Assembly (NCBI GenBank): GCA_963205315.1
Contig: CAUJIO010000023.1
Span: 62,001-126,000, forward strand
DNA length: 64,000 nt
From: Pseudomonadota bacterium
GTDB taxonomy: Bacteria > Pseudomonadota > Alphaproteobacteria > Rhizobiales > Aestuariivirgaceae
Reading direction: 5' to 3'
Of this stretch, positions 8,758 to 16,692 are shown piece by piece (the stretch's first letter is position 1; every line of letters begins with the position of its first letter). A program made the translations under genes and the position numbers. The notes beneath the pieces are model-generated. The model searched no databases. It was not told the DNA's origin and was given only the letters and a program-made list of their open reading frames with translations.

Positions 8758-9053
8758 AAAAGACGCAATTGAGCGATCTAGACAACGCCAATGCAGTCCA
8801 TGGTCACGACAACTCTGTTAAGTCGATACGGAAAGCAGTCCGAATACTGTCGATTCTCAGTGAGAATGCATTTGGGCTGCGACTCGGAGAAATTGCAGAC
8901 CGCCTCGAGATTCCAAAGCCATCTGCCCATAGAATTTTGACGACCCTTCAAGATGTCAATTACGTTCGCTATGAGCCTTTGAACAGATGCTGGCAGATCA
9001 ATTCAGAGGCAAGAACGCCTCGATGGACGACCCACAAGGCGAACATCCCGTAA
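8754..9053 (+). pseudogene. Truncated IclR-family regulator (HTH domain only)
   Basis: A GTG at 8754 overlaps the stop of the MocR gene and opens a 99-codon frame. Residues about 20-80 are a convincing IclR winged helix, with SIRKAVRILSILSEN, LRLGEIADRLEIPKPSAHRI and LTTLQDVNYVRYEPLNRCW. IclR proteins are usually 240-270 residues long with a GAF-like effector domain; here the frame leaves the family at the end of the HTH and stops after some 15 unrelated residues. No continuation of the effector domain is visible in other frames before the next gene at 9180. A deletion that removed the C-terminal two-thirds is the simplest reading. A residual DNA-binding role cannot be excluded. Confidence 0.7.
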
Positions 9054-9179
9054 CCAGTGTCTTCTGGTCTCCGCTCATTTGACACTTGGGCCATTTTTCC
9101 CCGTTCCACAATGCGAAATTGTTATGGCGTGGTCTATCTACGTACGCGATCCTATAGAAGTTAGTTTGGGGACCACACC

Positions 9180-10157
9180 ATGGTTTTGATACTGAGCCGG
9201 AGCAATGTCAGAGACATTATTAGTATTTCCGATGTGATCGCCAGCGTTGAGCGAGCACATTCACTACATGCAAAGGGGCTTGCTGTTCAACCAAACCGCG
9301 CTACAGTTAATGTGACAGGTACATCCAACGCAATTCTACCTATGCCAGCAACGATTCGCGACATGCAGGCCGCAGGCATGAAATTGCTCTCAATATTTCC
9401 TTCAAATCGAGAAACTGGCCTACCCGCACTGAGCGCTGTGGTTGTCCTGGTTGACATCAAAAGTGGTCGCTGTGAGGCCGTACTTGACGGTGGGCTCCTC
9501 ACTGCATTTCGGACCGCTGCCGCTTCGGCAATTGCCACCAAGTACATGGCACGGACCGATGCACGGGTACTTGGCCTCGTTGGTGCCGGTCTCGAGGCAC
9601 GCACACATCTGAATGCAATTTCCACGATCCGACCGATCGATACTGTGCTGGTGTGGAGTCGATCCAAAGCAACGGCGGAGAAATTCGTCAGCGATTCTCG
9701 GAGGTCTGGCATCCTATTCGAGATACTCGACACTCCTAAAGATGTCGTTTTGAAAAGTGATATTCTGTGCACATTGACGCCTTCAAAGACTCCCATCGTG
9801 CTTGGCTCATGGTTCGCTCCTGGACTCCACATAAATGCCGTGGGAACACATTGGATTGATTTTCGTGAGATAGATAGTGAAGCTGTTGCTCGATCTCGCG
9901 TCGTCTGTGACAGTAGAACAGCCAATGAGTTAGAATGTGGTGATTTGATGATTCCGGTCGCAGAGGGATTGATAACTCGCGAGCATTTTCACGATGAACT
10001 TGGCCAAGTGATTAATCAAGAAGTCGATGGACGACGATCTCATGAAGAGATCACAATGTATCAGTCTGTCGGAGTCGCCATTCAAGACATTGCAACTGCT
10101 CAGATGCTAGTGAAGGTTGCCCGAGACAAAGGGATCGGACTTGAGGTTGAATTGTAA
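9180..10157 (+). CDS. Ornithine cyclodeaminase / mu-crystallin family protein
   Basis: A 325-residue member of the OCD_Mu_crystallin family. The NAD(P)-binding motif LGLVGAGLEARTHLNAI lies at about residues 131-147. Substrate-loop residues typical of the family are visible in AGMKLLSIFPSNRETGLPAL (Lys68) and GGLLTAFRTAAASAIATKYM (Arg111). Family members deaminate and cyclise ornithine to proline, or reduce cyclic imines and ketimines, or act as alanine or lysine dehydrogenases; the exact reaction cannot be assigned. It starts the rightward catabolic block, with a GGGG ribosome element before the ATG. A short dyad, ACAAT-6-ATTGT, lies at about 9106-9121 upstream. EutC of ectoine breakdown is from the same family and is the closest contextual analogue. 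Confidence 0.86.
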   Translation: MVLILSRSNVRDIISISDVIASVERAHSLHAKGLAVQPNRATVNVTGTSNAILPMPATIRDMQAAGMKLLSIFPSNRETGLPALSAVVVLVDIKSGRCEAVLDGGLLTAFRTAAASAIATKYMARTDARVLGLVGAGLEARTHLNAISTIRPIDTVLVWSRSKATAEKFVSDSRRSGILFEILDTPKDVVLKSDILCTLTPSKTPIVLGSWFAPGLHINAVGTHWIDFREIDSEAVARSRVVCDSRTANELECGDLMIPVAEGLITREHFHDELGQVINQEVDGRRSHEEITMYQSVGVAIQDIATAQMLVKVARDKGIGLEVEL

Positions 10158-10279
10158 ACTGTTTGAGATGACCTCTATTTTTCCTTCGAGCGCTTCATAC
10201 AAGGACTTGCCACGCAGCGCAAATTCAACAGCTTGTCACCTGTTAGCGAGAACCTCTTAGAGGTCCTAGAAATTACTAC

Positions 10280-10307
10280 TTGTAACAGTCAGTCCATGCT
10301 GTATGAT
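10280..10307 (+). promoter_or_regulatory. Candidate sigma-70 promoter for the second M20/Ldh pair
   Basis: A TTGTAA box (10280-10285) and a TATGAT box (10302-10307) are separated by 16 bp and lie 33 bp ahead of the TTG start at 10341. The 183-bp gap also contains a small dyad, ACCTC-TTA-GAGGT, at about 10252-10264. Together they suggest a separate transcription start for the M20-Ldh pair. Confidence 0.4.
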
Positions 10308-10340
10308 AGGTACCCTATTGGTATAGTACTGGTTTAGACT

Positions 10341-11585
10341 TTGAATAACCATCAATATCAAGCCCTTCGGACTAAACTAGAACTCGCGCAGGATAAGGCT
10401 GGCGCCAGCTCTGCCGCGGTGGAAGAGTTCTTGCTTGACCTGCTCTCGTACGAGACAGACTGCTTAGAGGGATGCGTCAGAGCAAGTGCGGCTATCTCAG
10501 CTGCTATAGATGACGCTAATCTTGATTTGGAACTCCATGCCGCCAGCCAAGACGAGCACGGAACCCAGCCTCCGATTGTAATTGGCTGGCTGGGTCCACG
10601 TACTACTTCTCCGCGAATTCTTCTTTGTGCTCACGTTGACACTTCTCCCGCTGGAGACGGATGGCACTACAATTGCCGTGGTGAGCGGCAGAACGATTAC
10701 ATCTTTGGGCGTGGTGCAGCCGTATCAAAATCCGATATTGCTGTGTTCATTCACGCTTTGAAAGCTGCTCGCGATGCGCTGGGCACGATGCCGCATTCGT
10801 CGGCGGCGGTCGCGATCACTTGCGATGAAGGCAGCGGAGGAGATAAGGGCGCCGCTTACTTGATTGGATCCCTCAAGATGCGACCCGACCTTGTAGTAGC
10901 AGCAGGATTTACAGAAGCGATTACGATCGCGCACAACGGCTGTATCCAGCTCGTCCTGCGTTTGACCGGAACATCTTGCCACCAGTCGCAGGTTCCACCG
11001 CGCAGAGACACTCTTCGCCTAGCAGCGCAAATTTGTGCGCATCTCTACAATTATGCCGACGAGCTTTCCCTCGTACAGAGCAGTATTCCTGGACTTTCAC
11101 ATCCCACTTTAAATGTGACAAGAATCTCTGGAGGAACTGTTTTCGGAATGGCTCCCAGCACAGCCGAGATCTGGATCGATCGAAGAGTTTTGCCTGACGA
11201 GGACATCGAGGTCGCGCAAAGAGAACTGTTATCCACAATTGAGTCGGCATCTCACAGTTCGGATGTGACGATAGAGATCGACATTGTAAGAATCGCAAAA
11301 CCTATGCGCCCATCAGAAGGAATTGCGTTGATTGCGGATGTTCTGCGCGATGAAGCTTATAACGCTTTTGGTCGACGGATGGAGACGCAAGGAACAACGC
11401 TCTATACTGATGCACGTTGGTTTTCTAATGCGAACATTCCCACTGTCATGTACGGCGCGGGCGAAGCCGACGTTGCTGCCTCGGGCGCAAATGGCATCGA
11501 CGAACGTGTTCCTAAAGCGTTTCTCCGCGAGGCAACGGTGGTCCTTGCGAGAACGCTGACAAGATTGCTGTCAGATAGCGAGTGA
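10341..11585 (+). CDS. M20-family protein with degenerate metal site
   Basis: A 414-residue paralogue of the product of 3760-5025; both share AHNGC, LYTDAR and PTVxYGAG blocks. It keeps the first metal pair (LLCAHVDTSPAGDGW) and the domain His (GTSCHQSQ). However, the Glu pair is reduced to CDEGSGG (second Glu to Gly), the bridging Asp is lost (GRGAAVSKSD) and the final metal His region reads GANGIDERV, with Asn in the His position. It may therefore be a pseudoenzyme, a regulator or a diverged hydrolase. The start is TTG at 10341, directly after an in-frame stop, with a poor ribosome site. The next gene starts four bases after the stop, so the two are co-transcribed. Confidence 0.75.
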   Translation: MNNHQYQALRTKLELAQDKAGASSAAVEEFLLDLLSYETDCLEGCVRASAAISAAIDDANLDLELHAASQDEHGTQPPIVIGWLGPRTTSPRILLCAHVDTSPAGDGWHYNCRGERQNDYIFGRGAAVSKSDIAVFIHALKAARDALGTMPHSSAAVAITCDEGSGGDKGAAYLIGSLKMRPDLVVAAGFTEAITIAHNGCIQLVLRLTGTSCHQSQVPPRRDTLRLAAQICAHLYNYADELSLVQSSIPGLSHPTLNVTRISGGTVFGMAPSTAEIWIDRRVLPDEDIEVAQRELLSTIESASHSSDVTIEIDIVRIAKPMRPSEGIALIADVLRDEAYNAFGRRMETQGTTLYTDARWFSNANIPTVMYGAGEADVAASGANGIDERVPKAFLREATVVLARTLTRLLSDSE

Positions 11586-11589
11586 TACA

Positions 11590-12585
11590 ATGGCGCACTT
11601 TAGTTTCCAAGAAGCGACCGATTTGGTATACAATTGTTTCGTTGCAAATGGCTGTTCTGGACCAAATGCCCTGCAAACCGCTCGCGTTGTTGCCCTTGCA
11701 GAGGCGGATGGTTGTGCTTCACATGGACTTTTTCGAGTTCCAGGATATATTAGATCGCTGAGGAGCGGAAAGGTGAGCGGTTCTGCTGTTCCTCAGGTCT
11801 CGCTGAAGGCGCCGTCGGTTATCCAAGTGAATGGGGATGGGGGTTTCGCGCCGCCCGCTCATCATGCAGCCAGATCACTTGTTGTAGATACCGCAAAATC
11901 TGAAGGCATTGCGGTTGTAGGCTTTGTTAACATCTATCATTTCTCTGCTCTTTGGGCCGACATTGAGCCTATATGCGCGGAGAACCTCTGCGCCTTTGCG
12001 TTTACGAGCTACCTGCCCGCTGTTGCTCCCGCTGGTGGGACCAAAGCGTTGTTTGGGACCAATCCTATGGCGTTCGGGTGGCCACGCACTCACGCTCTCC
12101 CAATGATTTTTGATCAAGCATCTAGTGTGGTCGCGCGCGGCGAAGTCATGCTTGCAGCCCGTGACGGCCATACAATGGCTGAGGGTGTCGGTATCGATGC
12201 TCAAGGACACCCCACTACAGATCCGAAGGAGATCCTGGGTGGCGCGATGCTTCCCTTTGGCGGCTACAAGGGATCTGCTATTGCACTGATGGTTGAATTG
12301 CTGGCTGGACCGCTCATTGGTGAGGTTCTCTCATTTGAAGCTGCTGCAATTGATAATGCGGACGGTGGTCCACCTCGAGGGGGCGAACTACTTCTAGTAC
12401 TTTCACCCGATAGGATCGGAGGCGCCGACTGGTCGACGCAGTCTGAGAAACTCTTCGGGAAGATATCAGAGCAACCCGGTGCCCGACTTCCGGCAGATCG
12501 CAGATACTCGAACCGACAACGATCTATGCAATTGGGAATGAATATTCCTGATTCTGTTGTCGATAAAATCAAGGACCTGATGTGA
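11590..12585 (+). CDS. Ldh-family NAD(P)H-dependent oxidoreductase, DpkA/LhpD-like
   Basis: A 331-residue member of the malate/L-lactate/ureidoglycolate dehydrogenase (Ldh_2) family, which does not use a Rossmann fold. Diagnostic stretches are ASHGLFRVPGYIRSL at about residues 43-57, NIYHFSALW, FGTNPMAFGWPR, FDQASSVVARGEV and LPFGGYKGSAIALMVELLAG. The GTNPMAFGWPR and LPFGGxKGSA blocks resemble, from memory, delta1-piperideine-2-carboxylate/pyrroline-2-carboxylate reductase (DpkA/LhpD) more than ureidoglycolate dehydrogenase. It could reduce a cyclic imine made by the nearby cyclodeaminase-family enzyme, giving proline or pipecolate; AllD-type ureidoglycolate oxidation is the alternative, given the PuuE- and AllC-like genes. 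It is in tandem with the degenerate M20 gene. Confidence 0.83.
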   Translation: MAHFSFQEATDLVYNCFVANGCSGPNALQTARVVALAEADGCASHGLFRVPGYIRSLRSGKVSGSAVPQVSLKAPSVIQVNGDGGFAPPAHHAARSLVVDTAKSEGIAVVGFVNIYHFSALWADIEPICAENLCAFAFTSYLPAVAPAGGTKALFGTNPMAFGWPRTHALPMIFDQASSVVARGEVMLAARDGHTMAEGVGIDAQGHPTTDPKEILGGAMLPFGGYKGSAIALMVELLAGPLIGEVLSFEAAAIDNADGGPPRGGELLLVLSPDRIGGADWSTQSEKLFGKISEQPGARLPADRRYSNRQRSMQLGMNIPDSVVDKIKDLM

Positions 12586-12836
12586 ACCTCTTCCATTGTG
12601 ACGAGGCGCATTCAGTTGCGACGCAAGCGTTGCCGACAAAATGGATTCGCCGCCTACGTAAGTACAATTATTTACGCGACCATTGTGGAGAATGATTTAC
12701 AGGTTGACCATGACGCTGAGTCTGGCCGGGGGCGCCTATCTGACTTTGGAGTCGCATACCATGAAGATTGAACAAGCCCCCGCACGCGACCGACTCCATA
12801 ACTCGCTACCAAAGTGTGCGAGAAAAGGGCGAACTC

Positions 12837-13211
12837 ATGGAGCGTAGTATACTAGCCCCGAGCAGTCCAGACCAAGGTTTCAATGGAGTGGTTTGGTGCC
12901 GGATCGATCCTGATACAGCGTGGCGAAAGGCGACAATCGCGATCTCAGTTGCAACTGGCGCTTCAGCTGAGGGTGCGCGCGACTTCCTTGACAGTCAGTA
13001 TGGATGTTGCTCGGCTGATGACTTGTGCTGTGAGATAGAACCCGGCCTAAAATTCGACAGAACTCTGGCCATTGTCATGGAAAGTTGGTGTAATGAACGA
13101 ATTCCGCGAGCAACGAGCTGCGAAACAGGTATTCCGTCGAGCTTCTCGCATCTGACCGGATTTGCTCTGTATTTCACGCGAATTGCGGAGGCGAAGGGCA
13201 AATCGTCCTAA
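12837..13211 (+). CDS. Hypothetical protein of a mobile-element-associated type
   Basis: A 124-codon frame from the ATG at 12837, which has an AAGGG element about eight bases upstream; a longer TTG start at 12768 is less convincing. The protein starts MERSILAPSSPDQGFNGVVW and contains ATIAISVATGASAEGARDFL and a C-terminal TGIPSSFSHLTGFALYF. I have a memory of short hypothetical proteins with this layout on rhizobial plasmids and islands, but no function is known to me. No catalytic motif, signal or membrane segment is visible. The 250 bp before it and 220 bp after it hold nothing recognisable. Several unusual cysteines suggest it may be drifting. Confidence 0.45.
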   Translation: MERSILAPSSPDQGFNGVVWCRIDPDTAWRKATIAISVATGASAEGARDFLDSQYGCCSADDLCCEIEPGLKFDRTLAIVMESWCNERIPRATSCETGIPSSFSHLTGFALYFTRIAEAKGKSS

Positions 13212-13435
13212 TCCTCTAAATGCCAGACGTTCAGAAGTCAAAAACAAGCTAGTGCCTTGGCTTGAGCTAGCGACCATAACCTTGGACACCGCGCGCGGCA
13301 CACTCACGGGCTTTGGCGCTGCAGAACTCGCCTGCGGCAACTGCGACGGGAGGAAGGAATGGATAGCGGTCAAAGCACCAACAGGAAGATTTTGGAACAG
13401 CGGCGGCATGCAGGAAAGCAACCTATGGGAGATTA

Positions 13436-14503
13436 ATGAAGTCGGTGCCAGACGAAACCCAAAAACTTGCGAAAACGTCAGCTGAAGACGCCGCACGTTT
13501 TGTCAGCAAGGGCTCGGCATTCTTCAAGCTGGAGCGCGAGGCTATCCCCCGCGATTTCCACTTCCTGATGTTGCCAAAGATGACCATGCTGGCTTTCTCG
13601 GCGGCAGTGGAACCACTTCGAATCGCCAATCAGCTTACGGGCCAGTGCCTCTACCGCTGGTATCTCCTTACGGAAGAAGGAACGCCAGTCCGTTGCTCGA
13701 ACGGTATCTCCATCGTCGCTGACAATGCAATCGGACCCGTCGGCCGGCAAGACACTGTCTTCATCTGCTCTGGCGTAGACGGTTATCTGGCTGCGTCCGA
13801 GAAGACTTTGTCGTGGATTCGCTTACTCGCCCAGCACGGCCGCACTATTGGTGGATTGTGTACCGGTGCCTTTACACTGGCCCGCGCCGGAATGCTTGCC
13901 GGTAAGCGATTCACCCTCCACTGGGAGAACCAGTCGGCCTTCGAGGAATGCTTTCCTGAGCTTCCACCAACCAATCAGCTTTACTGCAGGGATGGCGCAC
14001 TCATCACCTGTGGCGGTGGCAACGCCTGCATCGACATGATGGTGTCTCTCATCAAGGAGCAGCATGGTGAAGGGCTTGCGACGCGTGTACTCGAGATGTG
14101 CCTGAATAGCGTCCACAGGCTCGGCGACAGAAACCAGCGCTTGTCGGTCGCCGCAGAAATTGGCATCCGTCATCCAAGGCTTATCGATATTCTCAACGAG
14201 ATGCGACGGAGTTTTGCAGAAGAAATCGATCTCGAAGCGATGGCTAATCGCCATTCCCTTTCCCGGCGCCAATTCGAGCGGCTTTTCCATGACAAGCTCG
14301 GCATCTCGCCCGGCCAGAAGCTCCGTGAGATCAGGCTGAACCATGCCAACAGCCTGCTGGCAGAAACTGATATGTCGGTTCTAGATATCTCCGTTGCAGC
14401 TGGATTTACTTCCGCAAACGCCTTTCGCATTGCCTATCGCAAGGCCTTTGGCGCAGCACCTTCTTCCCGCTTCAAAATGATTTATCCCGAAGATCGCACT
14501 TAA
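13436..14503 (+). CDS. GlxA-family AraC-type regulator with DJ-1/PfpI domain
   Basis: A 355-residue regulator with an N-terminal DJ-1/PfpI-like amidotransferase fold (about residues 40-215) and a C-terminal AraC double helix-turn-helix (about 250-350). The nucleophile-elbow cysteine is retained in TIGGLCTGAFTLARAG (Cys142). The HTH part includes EAMANRHSLSRRQFERLF and VAAGFTSANAFRIAYRKAFG. Relatives such as GbdR, ArgR and CdhR respond to betaines, carnitine or basic amino acids in pseudomonads and rhizobia. A GGGAG ribosome site precedes the ATG. It stands alone at the end of the catabolic island with decayed sequence on its right, so its target may be the amino-compound genes to its left; this is inferred. 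Confidence 0.87.
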   Translation: MKSVPDETQKLAKTSAEDAARFVSKGSAFFKLEREAIPRDFHFLMLPKMTMLAFSAAVEPLRIANQLTGQCLYRWYLLTEEGTPVRCSNGISIVADNAIGPVGRQDTVFICSGVDGYLAASEKTLSWIRLLAQHGRTIGGLCTGAFTLARAGMLAGKRFTLHWENQSAFEECFPELPPTNQLYCRDGALITCGGGNACIDMMVSLIKEQHGEGLATRVLEMCLNSVHRLGDRNQRLSVAAEIGIRHPRLIDILNEMRRSFAEEIDLEAMANRHSLSRRQFERLFHDKLGISPGQKLREIRLNHANSLLAETDMSVLDISVAAGFTSANAFRIAYRKAFGAAPSSRFKMIYPEDRT

Positions 14504-14629
14504 TGACCAGGCGACTCGAATAGTGGCCTGTCGGCGAGACAGAGGCTCACAAGTGCCGCTGGTAGACGGTCGCAACCTTTCATAACCCTCGTTGTGCGAA
14601 TGCAATAATTGACCGTCGGCACGCGGGAT

Positions 14630-15086
14630 TTACCCCTTACGCTTAGTGAATCGAAATTCTGTGGCACCTGCTTTCAGAGACAATTCCAGTAATTTTTCAT
14701 CGTAGTTGGGAAGATTCGCGTATTTGGCTGCGGCGGCTGCTACTGCGGCGCAATATGCGATCCCGACATGCACTGTCGAAACTAGAAAATTGAGTAAACG
14801 AGTCATGTCCAGTGGATGAGACCAGGTCTGTATCGCTATCGAAGATGCGGTGTCTCTCGCCGTCGACAAACGTATTGATCGCGGTCTCCAAGATAGCGTA
14901 GCCCAGAAATGAGTCGGCTGACCCATCAGGTTTAGTAAGAACGGTGGTAACTTCCGGTCGCCATTCGAGAGTCTTTTGGCTGAGCGATGGGTTTACATGT
15001 CCAATTGCAATGTTGCTGATGTACTTCGCGAATTCGAAGTTGCGTCGATGCGGTGTAATGATTTCCGATATTGCTGGATGAGTCTT
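14630..15086 (-). pseudogene. Frameshifted gene remnant of unknown function
   Basis: The 640-bp stretch between the GlxA regulator and the CBASS locus has no intact gene. On the minus strand, an open stretch without a start codon runs from 15086 and reads like real protein: ITPHRRNFEFAKYISNIAIG, then SLSQKTLEWRPEVTTVL, then AILETAINTFVDGERHRIF. Near 14800 the coding pattern moves to another frame, which continues with LLNFLVSTVHVGIAYCAAV and KYANLPNYDEKLLELSLKAG to a stop at 14630. Both the start and the reading frame are lost, so this is a dead gene. I do not recognise the family. Confidence 0.5.
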
Positions 15087-15143
15087 CTAAGGCTCACGAC
15101 AGATCAATTCAAGATCGGTAACGTTCGCGCACGAAACCAAAAG

Positions 15144-15263
15144 CTATTTGATAAGGACTAGTCTGACGCCGCGTTCATCTGGCCCGGCTTCAAGTGCAGC
15201 GTCGGCGGCGATGAGATCGCCGTGAGCTAGGCGGGCAGAAATTGCGACATGAACAAAATCCAT
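15144..15263 (-). CDS. Possible 39-residue protein after the capP-like gene
   Basis: A short frame from an ATG at 15263 reads MDFVHVAISARLAHGDLIAA and ends VRLVLIK. It begins 20 bp after the stop of the metallopeptidase gene in the same direction, and its composition is protein-like. An alternative ATG at 15329 would overlap the peptidase gene by 47 bp. The ribosome site is weak and no family is recognised. It could be a genuine third gene of the repressor-peptidase operon or a fragment. Confidence 0.3.
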   Translation of the reverse strand: MDFVHVAISARLAHGDLIAADAALEAGPDERGVRLVLIK

Positions 15264-15282
15264 GATCTGATCCGCTCGGGCG

Positions 15283-16206
15283 TTAGAGATCCGGAGCCTG
15301 ACCGCTTCGCACAAAACGATCGAAGACATCCGTCTCATCCTCTTCCGGCTGGAAACGCGGACCATCCGCCTCGAACTGCAGTACGGTGATTTCCTGATCA
15401 TATCGCTCAGAGCGAAAACACATCTCGTGCAACGGCTCTGGAAACCAGACCCCAGCCTGCTGCGTAACTCCGGTCAACGCAGCGTCGGAATAGTCGCGTT
15501 TTGCAGCAAAGGCCTGCGCGGGAAGTTCGAACAAGGTCTCTCTCGTGCGGATATAGCGCCCCGATCTAAGTGCTGCCGTGCTCGGTTTTGCCCAATGAGC
15601 GAAACCCTCATTCGACACCACCATGATCGCCCGCGTCTCCGTGTATTCGAGCCAGCGCAAGATCGCGGCGGTTAGTGAAACTCCGTAGCGCTTTGAAAGT
15701 CGGCTGAGCGTCTCGAAATCCGCGCGAGCCTTGGCTGGCAGTTGGCGGCGGAAGTCATGAAACGGCATTAGCAACGCAGCGGCAAACTCGTCGGCTTCCT
15801 TCTCGATGCCAGATCCAACTCGACGTACCACGGCATTCTCGTCACAATAAAGGCCACCGTCGAAACGCCTATCCTCCTCAATCAATTGGCGATGTAGAAC
15901 GTAGTGTGCGAACTCGTGTGCCACGGTAAACGAGCGACGGCCGTCAGACTGACCGACATGGTACAATATCGCCCATTGGCGCGGCAGCGCCTCCCCATAG
16001 ACTAACGCGCCGACGCAGCCCGGGATGTTGCGCTCGACGACCTCGTGGATGGGGCTGTCGGGCGCGATCTGACGAGAGTACTCTAGCGCGAGGCCGATCA
16101 CGTCGACCGGCATGCGGTCAAACCGATCCGCTCCAAGGACCACGTCGAGCATCTGGGTAATACGGGCGGCTTCCTTCAGCGGTCGGAGGCGGGTTGGATC
16201 GCTCAT
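15283..16206 (-). CDS. capP: CapP-like ImmA/IrrE (M78) metallopeptidase, CBASS regulator
   Basis: A 307-residue zinc peptidase of the ImmA/IrrE family. The motif VAHEFAHYVLH gives H97, E98 and H101; a downstream EKEADEFAAALLMPF supplies the third ligand region (E137/E140). Cys121 in LYCDENAV lies between these motifs and might act as a zinc-masking residue, which is conjecture. In characterised CBASS loci, CapP cleaves its partner repressor CapH when it senses DNA damage-associated single-stranded DNA and so turns the operon on. The position here fits: it overlaps the HTH gene by four bases and is divergent from a complete CBASS operon. An IrrE-like regulator of a prophage or integrative element is the alternative, but no phage genes are present. 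Confidence 0.8.
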   Translation of the reverse strand: MSDPTRLRPLKEAARITQMLDVVLGADRFDRMPVDVIGLALEYSRQIAPDSPIHEVVERNIPGCVGALVYGEALPRQWAILYHVGQSDGRRSFTVAHEFAHYVLHRQLIEEDRRFDGGLYCDENAVVRRVGSGIEKEADEFAAALLMPFHDFRRQLPAKARADFETLSRLSKRYGVSLTAAILRWLEYTETRAIMVVSNEGFAHWAKPSTAALRSGRYIRTRETLFELPAQAFAAKRDYSDAALTGVTQQAGVWFPEPLHEMCFRSERYDQEITVLQFEADGPRFQPEEDETDVFDRFVRSGQAPDL

Positions 16207-16523
16207 TTGCGGCTCTTCGTGTCAAGGATGCGCGCCATCTCGCGAATCTGCCGGCGCGTTTCCTCGGGTAGGCCGCTGTACTGTCGGAAGAAGGCGGTGT
16301 CCTCCGCCTCGCTGAGCGTCTGCGTGTCAGCTCCGAGCAGATAGTCGACAGTCACCCCCAATGCGCCTGCAATCGCAGAGAGCTTTTCGGCTGACGGCCG
16401 GGGCGGATTCTTATTCTCCAGCTCCCAGATGTAACTCTTCGACGAGCCGGTCGCCTGCGCCAACTGATCGAGTGTGAGGCCTTTTCTTGTTCTTAAGTCT
16501 TTGATCCGTTTCCCAAATGTCAT
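16203..16523 (-). CDS. capH: CapH-like HTH repressor, CBASS regulator
   Basis: A 106-residue XRE/Cro-type protein. The helix-turn-helix occupies about residues 5-65, with LTLDQLAQATGSSKSYIWEL followed by AEKLSAIAGALGVTVDYLL. The remaining 40 residues form a helical tail (LSEAEDTAFFRQYSGLPEET) of the size expected for a dimerisation and cleavage region. Known CapH proteins bind the CBASS promoter and repress it until CapP cleaves them. The stop overlaps the start of the peptidase gene (ATGA), so the two are co-translated. Its start lies 169 bp from the CD-NTase gene on the other strand, and that gap contains repeated GGAGTAG boxes suited to a shared operator. Confidence 0.8.
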   Translation of the reverse strand: MTFGKRIKDLRTRKGLTLDQLAQATGSSKSYIWELENKNPPRPSAEKLSAIAGALGVTVDYLLGADTQTLSEAEDTAFFRQYSGLPEETRRQIREMARILDTKSRK

Positions 16524-16534
16524 AGCGAATCCTT

Positions 16535-16623
16535 CTACTCGATCCGGCCGGCCGCCGTTCGGAGTAGTTATATCCTATGTACCTTGACAGACGCATTCAA
16601 GTTCTCCATTTTGTTCGGAGTAG
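16535..16623. promoter_or_regulatory. Candidate CapH operator and CBASS promoter
   Basis: The divergent gap holds an 11-bp direct repeat, GTTCGGAGTAG, at 16557-16567 and 16613-16623. The first copy is also one arm of an imperfect palindrome, since CTACTC at 16535-16540 mirrors GAGTAG around a GGCCGGCC core. A TTGACA box at 16584-16589 with CATTTT at 16607-16612 forms a plausible rightward promoter, and the second repeat overlaps its -10/+1 region. A leftward TATAAC sits beside the first copy. Binding at both boxes would repress both directions. Confidence 0.5.
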
Positions 16624-16692
16624 ACATATTTTTTGTTTTTACCATCCCGAACATCGCGCGGGCGGTGGCGAGATTCACAGACGTAGCCCGCC

